Source: Desulfobacterales bacterium
Lineage (GTDB): Bacteria > Desulfobacterota > Desulfobacteria > Desulfobacterales > 4be13
DNA length: 17,223 nt
NCBI GenBank assembly: GCA_029934695.1
Contig: JAOZLU010000046.1
Location: forward strand, 5,003 to 22,225
Direction: 5' to 3'
This document shows, piece after piece, positions 15,001 to 17,223 of this stretch. The notes beneath the pieces are model-generated. The model saw only the letters and a list, made by a program, of their open reading frames with translations, did not search any database and was not told the origin of the DNA. Every line of letters starts with the position of its first letter. Position 1 is the stretch's first letter. A program made the translations under genes and the position numbers.

Positions 15001-16715
15001 ACATGGATGAAACAGCAGATAACAGGACTTGGACATACAGCGGGATTATTCCGCCAGAAAGCGACGGAATCGCCATTATTACGGTCACAGGTTCTGACAC
15101 AGTCGGCAATCCGGTGGGGATACACAGCGGGAACACCTTTGTTGTGGATAACGAGGAACCGGAGATTGAAAGTTGCACCATTGACTACGCGAACAATGTC
15201 ATTGAGATCACCTTCAGCGAAGGGAATATGCAGTATGCAGCGGACAAAGCCAACTACAGCTTTACGCCTTCCCTGGAATTTGCCCAAGGTGAGATTACCA
15301 ATCCTGAAGACGGCGTGTATCGTTTGCAGATGGTTTCTGTCCCGGAGGATATGATTTTTGCATTGACGGTGAGCGGCATAGAAGATTCAGCAGGAAATGC
15401 CATTGCTACGACTCTGATGATAAACGACGATGATGGCGATGACATGCCGGATGACTGGGAAGATGAGATGGGTGTGGCCGATCCGGATGGCGATCCGGAT
15501 GAAGATGGTCTGAGCAATATTGAGGAGTTTGACAGCAACACGGATCCTAGCAATTCAGATACAGACGGGGACAGCCTGCCTGACGGATGGGAGGCCGCCC
15601 ACGGTTCTGATCCCAATGACAACACCGGAATCAACGGAAAAGACGGAGATGTTGACGAAGACGGCAGGACCAACTTCGAGGAATATACGGATACCCTGCC
15701 GGAGCTGACACCCCCTCAGACCGTCAAAGTCTTTCCTTATGACGGCGCGGGAATGGACGGAGATACGACCCGTGTGCCAAGCAACACCTCGTTCTATATT
15801 CTGATTGAAGATGCTGACGGTATCAATATCGGAGATTCAGCCAGCGTTGTGTTTGCAATTGACGACGGGGTGAATGATGTATATCTGCGGGATATGAGCG
15901 ACACGACGGTCCGATGGATAAGTCTTGACGGAGACGCAACCGAACTTTGGGTCGTGTATGACAGATCCAGAGAGGATGGTTTGCTGAAAGATTACCCATA
16001 CAACGCTGATGTCAGCATTCAAACTGAGATCAGAGACAGAGAACAGGGGCGGGCGGAAGATGTGTATGACTTCAATGTCGAGAGCGCTGCTGAACACGAT
16101 AATGCTCAGGACAACCTCCCGGATACTGGAATCGTGACTTCATCCGACGCTGCCCGACCGTATGACACAGGCGTTCAGGCAAACAGCGGTGATTTTGAAG
16201 GAGCCAGGATTTTCTATGATACGGATGAGCCGGTGAAGCCGACATTCGGGCCTGAGAATGAACTGTCAAATGTTGATGCAGAGAATGTGACGCCTGTGGG
16301 ATCACCTGTGAATCTTCAGCCGCCAACGGTCTTTGACACCCCTGTCAGGGTCTTTGTTCCCTGCCCGGGTGACGTGGAAACGGAGGAACTGAGCGTGTAT
16401 GTGCTGACGGCAGGAGAGTGGATCCAGGTTTGTGATGCAGACGGCAATGTCCTGCCCGGGAATGAGAGAACCATGATAGCAGGTTCCCGCGTGGATCACA
16501 ATGACGGCGATGTGCCCCTGATTGAGATTCAGCTCCGCCACTTTTCCGGGGTTCAGGCAGGGTACAGAAAAGGCGCCAGCGGCGGTAAGAGCAGTGACTG
16601 TTTCATTTCCGCAGCAATGTTCGCCTCGGAACGCATTCAACTGACACCTTGGATACTTGGTTTCATCTTCATCTTGGGAGTAGCCGCTTATTGTGCGAGG
16701 AGGCGTTTTTCATAG
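3018..16715 (+). CDS. Giant secreted multi-module (Ig-like/FnIII) surface protein, probable adhesin
   Basis: 4565 residues, one frame, good start with AAGGAG nine bases upstream. Residues 1-31 form a Sec signal peptide (core TMLFCAVLFLYASG, cleavage near AAA-A). Two B modules follow, then mostly alternating A and B: 17 A (about 103 residues, APxYGNGELS...SGVASTELWYKK...YYFATRSxDNAGN...GDGD) and 17 B (about 89 residues, SVTLxGTCxED...IYVNGS...SWxYTGxLQ...DAAGN). FnIII modules start near nt 6504, 7614 and 11011, each followed by another Ig-like module (SGTAAELASVEI). Residues about 3795-4130 are further beta-rich domains, and 4137-4226 are acidic TSP3-like calcium-binding repeats. A pre-anchor domain (PVRVFVPCPGD...RVDHNDGD...IEIQLRHFSGVQAG) precedes GGKSSDC (Cys 4528), a membrane helix (4544-4558) and RRR. 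A modules resemble OmpL47-like Ig domains. Adhesion or matrix function is inferred from architecture; no catalytic domain is seen. Confidence 0.85.
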   Translation: MKNALKTVRPCWMTMLFCAVLFLYASGAAAAIEITEPNSGNDDITDKSSISLSGTCTEDINDINVNGSEVVNHISGSTSWSYIAELQPGPNMLIVNASGDEIAEDSITITYHPSPAKTEITTEGGEDYTTDNPDVTLDGTCPEYTAGVYINGSSDGVSYTPGETAWSYSGTLQEGANPFTAVSKDSGGTDISEDSITITCQLPNLTPPVSYVISAPEYTSAPMSLTWEASDGEGGSGVASATLWYKKENDGTWTDTGQTSPGESGTFTFTPADGEGSYYFATRSTDNDNNQEDEPTGDGDVRSVYDITPPGPPVVTTNAGEDFSTDTPSVTLEGTTPTTVHIYVNGLNRNVTYQAGTTIWSYTGDLTEGPNLFIISSADAAGNMSETSITVEYRTDLTPPVSYVISAPEYTSAPMSLTWEASDGEGGSGVASATLWYKKENDGTWTDTGQTSPGESGTFTFTPADGEGSYYFATRSTDNDNNQEDEPTGDGDVRSVYDITPPGPPVVTTNAGEDFSTDTPSVTLEGTTPTTVHIYVNGLNRNVTYQAGTTIWSYTGDLTEGPNLFIISSADAAGNMSETSITVEYRTDLTPPVSYVISAPEYTSAPMSLTWEASDGEGGSGVASATLWYKKENDGTWTDTGQTSPGESGTFTFTPADGEGSYYFATRSTDNDNNQEDEPTGDGDVRSVYDITPPGPPVVTTNAGEDFSTDTPSVTLEGTTPTTVHIYVNNSEEGVTYQAGMVNWSYTGGLGKGPNPFTIKSEDAAGNMSDETSITITSEDTEPPTSEVTQAPAYGNSELSISWTASDNLNVASTELWYNKESGGVWTGTSLTLSGTAGTFRFTPADGDGTYFFATRATDNAGNEEAAIAGDGDASTVYDTAPPNSPVINEVYSIAGASVTLTGTCDPGDTAVIHVNGSPDDVAYSAGQASWSYSGKLSLGDNMFIAIAKDAAGNESPQDSITVPYQPQEEDSTPPSSEVTTAPAYGNGPLSIAWAASDDISGVASTELWHKKGDSGEWKNTGASQAGNSGTFTYTPDGGDDTYHFATRSSDNAGNAETDPAGSGDASTIYDTTPPNPPTIDEGYSIADASATLTGTCSEDTVAIYVNGITNGVSHTAGSTSWNYAASLQEGDNAFNVTAADAAGNQSAQATVIITYQPPSEVVGIRLVWDPVNARQDFQYYVLYWGTSSRNYPFNSIDNSDEVTKDGDTAVIVTNLIKDRIYYFAVNAVYEGGESEYSNEAAIPSITFPSQDFVVDETTRPEAYTISGTAAELASVEILANDLSLGTAESSSAQKGASWSKEIDFTGFQDSVVNLTAVSTGATSKAVRGAYTETSDETPPESQVVNAPGNENGPISIDWTASDDRNTDSTALWYKKGADGVWADTGLDAQPGSGGTYAYTPKHGDGDYYFATRAVDTAGNQEAEPTGSGDAVTHYDTTPPALPVITTNLGNTYLTRDPSITLNGTCTDDVAAIYINKSGKSVAYKAGENTWTYTGILQEGDNIFSVTAADTLGNVSDKTSIIVTYQPVPTNEVMGVTLEWDPVTAPDFDHYVLYWGESSRAYSFDSEDNSEDIVVNSETSYTVTNLERGRIYYFGVMAVYAQEESGYSNEAAIPSITSPQDNFIVDGVSEAAYPLSGTAAELAAVEIFANDISLGTITSSSAQEGARWSKKVDFTSVGEGQIALTAISTGATSDGVTGLYNAGELDETPPVSDATASEYVNVASIPVVWTAWDDISGVAVTELWYKKEFDGAWQDTGLFHQKGNGGVYIYQPEEGDGTYYFATRSEDNAGNRESRPAGNGQTSTVYDATVPEPPVINEYSTDNSYVTITGSCPEDTVAVYVNGSADGVIHTPGKTSWSYTGNLEAAENAYDVDTRDAAGNVSSETTIVIPHQDTAPPHSSVVNAPGSGNKELSIEWTASDSQSDVVSTELWYKKGADGTWADTGLEAEAGTGGIYVYTPEHGDGTYYFATLSTDEAGNAESEPTGNGDASTNYDTIPPVSPVIMTNSGDDYSVSSYKVTLGGTCAEDTAVIYMNGSEKGVAYTAGKTSWTYSGVLISGTNPFNVTAKDAVGNESAEDSLHIAYDPPPDGVPPDSKINDLTYRDGVLYMTWDVWDDTSGPYQTELWYKKDADGVWTRADVPSQPGIDGIFVYTPEKDGDYYFATQSTDNVGNAEAQPKGDGDVHTTYDTTPPDTPVITTEAGNVYTGNTITLEGTCAEDAETIYVNGSETGVTYAAGETSWYYGGDLVTGENLFSVTAKDAAGNESAEATIRVTYEPLPDDMTPPSSSITNAPAYRNSTLSLRWEASDDKSGVASTELWYKKGFYDAWKTTGLSQKGGAGTYAYTPERGDGTYYFATRSTDNAGNAEVQLAPEGDASTVYDTMPPASPVISGSYSIVNSSVTLKGTCTSDVGAVYVNGFAKGVSYTAGSVSWTYAGVLQPYIKQTFNVTAQDLAGNMSVADSISIFPELRDETAPISGVTTAPAYGNGTLSVAWNASDDKSGVASTELWYKKGSDGSWANSGLEAQAGNSGTFTYIPAEGDDTYYFATCSADKAGNRESKPAGDGDASTFYDTTPPPPPVIITNGGEDFSNNISFTELTGTLRSDVTEIYVNGSSDGVTLIPNRIRWVYSAVLGDGENLFRVTAQDAAGNMSTEASINIRYGGPANAGITLEWDPVTASDFDHYVLYWGEASRHYTFDSTRNMNDITEISPTSYTVKNLTKDHIYYFAVKAVYSNGEESEFSNEAAIPAIISPSSGFHFEETSAAYTISGTAAELASVGIFANGALVGVATSTAADEGATWSEEIAFTSVSEGLATLTARSTGAMSAAVDGSLGGVFYDRIKPESAAIAPAYGNGELSVVWTASDDDSGVALTELWYKKEFDGAWQDTGLFHQKGNGGVYIYQPEEGDGTYYFATRSIDNAGNEEDYPGGNGDARTIYDTEPPAPPSDTDYTSDESSVVLSGNCPEDTAAVYVNGSAEGVTYIPGQTTWTYTGALHPGENTFEITAADTAGNISSGTTMQVYYESDTSPPTSTATAPEYGNGELSVEWTSSDDDSGVALTRLWYKKDADGVWTDTGIDGQNGDSGTFIYTPEEGDGTYYFSGRSTDVAGNEEPEPEGDGDTFTVYDTIPPDVPVVTTNQGENYSTSNSLLTLEGTCPEDAIAIYVNGSAEGVTYNSGETGWTYTGALQSGETAFEITAADAAGNRSSKASIRVYYELDITPPTSTATAPDYGNGELSVEWTASDNASSVAMTRLWYKKETDGSYADTGLEAQTGDSGVFVYTPEDGDGTYYFAVRSADYAGNMEAKPEGDGDTFTVYDTIPPDAPVVTTNSGEDDSTYNAALTLEGTCSEDAVAVYVNGSAEGVTYNSGETGWTYTGALQPGETAFEITAADAAGNMSSKTSIRISYEPDIAPPSSSATAPDYGNGELSVEWIASDDKSGVALTRLWFKKEADDGLWADTGLEAQAGDSGVFVYMPGEGEGTYHFAVRSADHAGNMEAEPTGDGDTRTIYDTVPPKSLAAPPSYGNGILSIIWEASDPESGVASTELWYKKEADGIWENTGLSPQTGDFGAFSYTPDYGDGIYYFASRSVDTAGNAEPEPTGDGHDHTFYDTTPPDSAASAPAYGSLEFPVEWTASDAVSGVASVKLWYKKGDAGVWTDTEMLPQTGTSGTFMYVPDQDDTYYFATRSADNAGNEEAEPAGYGDVRTIYDTVPLNPPVITTHSGRDYATAEVSASLTGTCEEDAVAIYVNGSVSGVTFDADDASWAYTGTLQAGENFFEITAQDAADNMSEPALIMVTLTFDAPAGGYIADNIIPAEQIIQSEDGDGIITIYFKIKDPAGSLCTLHTFQYSTDGGVSWDSPSDGDSSGALSSGWQDNGAVYYSSAASFDIAQEYAFFFSTRHGDIAGLDETEQDDVRVRFTVNNGNFDSLSPVTSENFLADNLSPGMEISYQRPDPYKEGDGIELTAVFSDANAMAGNPQISIDYADTGTDVTAENMDETADNRTWTYSGIIPPESDGIAIITVTGSDTVGNPVGIHSGNTFVVDNEEPEIESCTIDYANNVIEITFSEGNMQYAADKANYSFTPSLEFAQGEITNPEDGVYRLQMVSVPEDMIFALTVSGIEDSAGNAIATTLMINDDDGDDMPDDWEDEMGVADPDGDPDEDGLSNIEEFDSNTDPSNSDTDGDSLPDGWEAAHGSDPNDNTGINGKDGDVDEDGRTNFEEYTDTLPELTPPQTVKVFPYDGAGMDGDTTRVPSNTSFYILIEDADGINIGDSASVVFAIDDGVNDVYLRDMSDTTVRWISLDGDATELWVVYDRSREDGLLKDYPYNADVSIQTEIRDREQGRAEDVYDFNVESAAEHDNAQDNLPDTGIVTSSDAARPYDTGVQANSGDFEGARIFYDTDEPVKPTFGPENELSNVDAENVTPVGSPVNLQPPTVFDTPVRVFVPCPGDVETEELSVYVLTAGEWIQVCDADGNVLPGNERTMIAGSRVDHNDGDVPLIEIQLRHFSGVQAGYRKGASGGKSSDCFISAAMFASERIQLTPWILGFIFILGVAAYCARRRFS
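3628..5204 (+). repeat. 576-bp A+B module tandem repeat, 2.7 copies without visible mismatch
   Basis: Copy 1 spans 3628-4203, copy 2 4204-4779, and copy 3 is identical over 4780-5204 (425 bp) before diverging inside its B module. One unit encodes 192 residues, exactly one A plus one B module. I found no base difference between copies by eye. The units are richer in CCC, ACC and CTG codons than many other modules of the same gene, and their B modules read GTTPTT where most others read GTC. This indicates recent amplification, or possibly an assembly-sensitive region. Confidence 0.95.
6504..7020 (+). other. FnIII + Ig-like block 1 inside the giant gene
   Basis: The first fibronectin type III module (IRLVWDPVN...YYVLYWGTSS...RIYYFAVNAVYEGGESEYSNEA, about 6504-6755) is followed by a distinct Ig-like module (YTISGTAAELASVEILANDLSLG, about 6760-7020). 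The block sits between a B and an A module. It belongs to the bacterial FnIII type common in secreted proteins, with the conserved Trp, the YYFAV strand and the YSNE ending. Confidence 0.75.
7614..8130 (+). other. FnIII + Ig-like block 2 inside the giant gene
   Basis: The second copy of the FnIII (about 7614-7866, VTLEWDPVTAPDFDHYVLYW) and companion Ig-like module (about 7867-8130, YPLSGTAAELAAVEIFAND). It is closer to block 3 than to block 1, as shown by the shared DFDHYVLYWGE. The A module after it also shares a 130-bp near-identical patch with the one after block 3. Confidence 0.75.
8238..8367 (+). repeat. 130-bp patch duplicated at 11631-11760 (copy 1)
   Basis: This part of an A module matches 11631-11760 with a single visible mismatch (GGCGTT against GGTGTT), at an offset of 3393 bp. 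The surrounding A modules are much less alike. It codes for TELWYKKEFDGAWQDTGLFH and the residues up to YYFATR. Either a whole FnIII-containing block was duplicated or a gene-conversion tract was copied between the two sites. Confidence 0.9.
11011..11525 (+). other. FnIII + Ig-like block 3 inside the giant gene
   Basis: The third FnIII (about 11011-11265, ITLEWDPVTASDFDHYVLYW...YYFAVKAVYSNGEESEFSNEA) and companion Ig-like module (about 11268-11525, YTISGTAAELASVGIFANGA). Together with the following A module it mirrors block 2 at an offset close to 3393 bp. Confidence 0.75.
11631..11760 (+). repeat. 130-bp patch duplicated from 8238-8367 (copy 2)
   Basis: This is the second copy of the near-identical A-module patch, with one mismatch to 8238-8367. 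It also follows an FnIII + Ig-like block. Confidence 0.9.
12502..12625 (+). repeat. 124-bp B-module patch repeated at +576 (copy 1)
   Basis: This matches 13078-13201 with two visible mismatches. It codes for the middle of a B module (YVNGSAEGVTYNSGETGWTY and the residues up to DAAGN). The offset is again exactly 576 bp, the same A+B period as the perfect repeat at 3628-5204, so this is an older, partly diverged duplication of the same unit length. Confidence 0.9.
13078..13201 (+). repeat. 124-bp B-module patch repeated at +576 (copy 2)
   Basis: This is the second copy of the patch at 12502-12625, differing at two bases (GGCTGG against GGTTGG and CAGCCT against CAGTCT). Confidence 0.9.
15420..15695 (+). 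other. Thrombospondin type 3-like calcium-binding repeats in the giant protein
   Basis: Residues about 4137-4226 are dense in Asp and Gly with the spacing of TSP3 or dockerin-like calcium loops. Visible examples are DDDGDDMPDDWED, DPDGDPDEDGLSNIEEF, DTDGDSLPDGWEAAHGSDP and DGDVDEDGRTNFEEY. Such repeats usually rigidify the membrane-proximal part of secreted bacterial proteins when calcium is bound. They mark the change from the module array to the unique C-terminal part. Confidence 0.85.
16569..16715 (+). other. C-terminal anchoring tail of the giant protein (Gly-Cys motif, TM helix, Arg cluster)
   Basis: The last about 49 residues comprise a Gly/Ser-rich linker (GASGGKSSDCFISAA, Cys 4528), a spacer, a hydrophobic helix (PWILGFIFILGVAAY, 4544-4558) and a basic end (ARRRFS). 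This three-part layout is that of Gram-negative C-terminal sorting signals (MYXO-CTERM or GlyGly-CTERM-like), which are processed by a membrane protease and can leave the protein on the surface. CFISAA also resembles the CFIATAAYG motif common at the C-termini of deltaproteobacterial secreted proteins. I cannot assign it to a named class. Confidence 0.65.
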
Positions 16716-16717
16716 GC

Positions 16718-16785
16718 CCTCGTTCCCAAAGCTTGTGCCCCCTCGTTCCCAAGCTCCTCGTTCCCAGGCTCTCCGCCTGGGAACG
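16718..16785. repeat. GTTCCCA-type intergenic repeat with 11-bp hairpin
   Basis: CTCGTTCCCA occurs three times (about 16719, 16742 and 16757). The last one forms a perfect 11-bp stem, CGTTCCCAGGC (16759-16769) with GCCTGGGAACG (16775-16785), around a 5-base loop. Repeats of the form CTCGTTCCCA...TGGGAACG are scattered between genes in several large-genome bacteria, from general recollection. No T-run follows the hairpin, so it is not a canonical terminator, although it may still stop or protect the giant transcript. Confidence 0.75.
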
Positions 16786-16833
16786 CATGCTGACAGGCTC
16801 TGCCTGCCGTGTACTCGGAATTGTCCTATAGGA

Positions 16834-16855
16834 ACGACTGAAAAACGACTGAAAA
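16834..16855 (+). repeat. 11-bp perfect tandem repeat upstream of the toxin-antitoxin pair
   Basis: ACGACTGAAAA at 16834-16844 is repeated exactly at 16845-16855, 30 bases before the antitoxin start. Repeats spaced by one helical turn are typical operator layouts, and type II antitoxins commonly repress their own promoter. This could be an operator; that is inference only. Confidence 0.5.
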
Positions 16856-16885
16856 CAGATCGGATTCAAAGAAAGGAGGATAATT

Positions 16886-17170
16886 ATGCTGTCGGTGAGA
16901 GGAGTTTATGAAAATGGACAGGTAAGATTGCTGGAATCCGTTAATTACCCGAAACATGCCAAGGCTGTTGTTATCATTATTGAGGAAACGGACCCTGAAA
17001 GCCGGGAAACTGAAGGAATGATTAACGCTCGTGAGGATATTGAAACAGAAAGGAATGGAACAGAGACAGTTGAAGACAAAGTGGAACTGTCGGCCGTCAC
17101 AGACACATCAGAAGATTTTCTCTCGAAAGAAGAACTGGACTACTATTTCAATCTGGAATCACTGTTATGA
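16886..17170 (+). CDS. Probable type II antitoxin (DUF104/AF2212-like N-terminus) paired with a MazF/PemK toxin
   Basis: 94 residues, with a strong Shine-Dalgarno AAGGAGG (16873-16879) six bases before the ATG. Residues 1-33 (MLSVRGVYENGQVRLLESVN and on to VVIII) follow the pattern GVYENGxVRLLE...VxVxI of small DUF104/AF2212-like antitoxins, which form a short beta-strand dimerisation or DNA-binding part. The rest is very acidic (EETDPESRETEG...EDIETERNGTETVEDK) and ends in SKEELDYYFNLESLL, which could be the toxin-binding segment. The family is usually about 60-80 residues, so the middle is long. Its stop codon overlaps the start of the next gene as ATGA, implying translational coupling. The antitoxin role is inferred mainly from the N-terminal pattern and the toxin next door. 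Confidence 0.7.
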   Translation: MLSVRGVYENGQVRLLESVNYPKHAKAVVIIIEETDPESRETEGMINAREDIETERNGTETVEDKVELSAVTDTSEDFLSKEELDYYFNLESLL

Positions 17171-17223
17171 GAGACTTCAAGCGTGGTCAGATATGGCTGG
17201 TCAATTTTGATCCGAGCTTCGGA
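17167..17223 (+). CDS. MazF/PemK-family toxin, N-terminal fragment cut by window end
   Basis: Only the first 19 codons are present: MRDFKRGQIWLVNFDPSFG. The pattern RGxIWLVxFDPSxG is the characteristic first strand and loop of the MazF/PemK endoribonuclease fold. These toxins cleave mRNA at short sequences and are neutralised by the antitoxin encoded just upstream. The ATG overlaps the antitoxin stop (ATGA), and there is no separate strong Shine-Dalgarno, consistent with coupled translation. Catalytic residues lie beyond the window, so activity cannot be judged. Confidence 0.75.
   Translation, partial: MRDFKRGQIWLVNFDPSFG

Noticed and set aside
16759..16785. Intrinsic terminator of the giant gene
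   Set aside because: The stem is strong but is followed by GCATGC, not a T-run, so I list it as an intergenic repeat only.

Overview
This window looks like a chromosomal stretch from a large-genome, repeat-rich Gram-negative bacterium. A deltaproteobacterium of the Desulfobacterota (a Desulfonema-like sulfate reducer) is my best guess. The guess rests on the style of the giant secreted protein (Ig and FnIII modules, a pre-anchor domain, then a Cys-containing C-terminal tail), on an OleC-type ligase, and on GTTCCCA-type palindromic repeats between genes. No marker gene in the window proves it. All supported genes are on the + strand.

Layout. Positions 1-599 hold no gene. They contain an 83-bp tandem repeat whose units each carry two perfect hairpins (1-206), an AT-rich hairpin (279-339), and a good sigma70-like promoter (357-385). 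Positions 600-2471 encode an acyl-adenylating ligase of the OleC type, with an odd repetitive acidic N-terminal extension of about 80 residues. Positions 2472-3017 are intergenic. They hold a 14-bp perfect inverted repeat, two short perfect tandem duplications (18 bp and 28 bp) and a candidate promoter. The second duplication ends right at the ribosome binding site of the next gene.

Positions 3018-16715 are one uninterrupted 4565-codon gene. Its product has a Sec signal peptide and about 40 tandem beta-sandwich-like modules. I count 17 of type A, 17 of type B, 3 fibronectin-III modules and 3 modules that follow the FnIII ones. After these come a thrombospondin type 3-like acidic calcium-binding stretch, a pre-anchor domain and a C-terminal Gly/Cys-transmembrane-Arg tail. 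It is most likely a surface-anchored adhesin or matrix protein. A 576-bp A+B unit at 3628-5204 is repeated 2.7 times without any mismatch I could find, so the gene has been expanding recently. Other near-identical patches show older rounds of duplication or gene conversion.

Positions 16716-16885 are intergenic and carry the GTTCCCA repeat and an 11-bp tandem repeat. From 16886 to the end runs a toxin-antitoxin pair: a 94-residue antitoxin-like protein, then the first 19 codons of a MazF/PemK-type toxin in an ATGA overlap, cut by the window edge.

The three loci do not look like one pathway. The ligase suggests lipid (olefin or beta-lactone) metabolism, the giant gene cell-surface structure, and the last pair a stress or stabilisation module. 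The most unusual content is the actively evolving giant repeat gene and the repeat-extended OleC-like enzyme.
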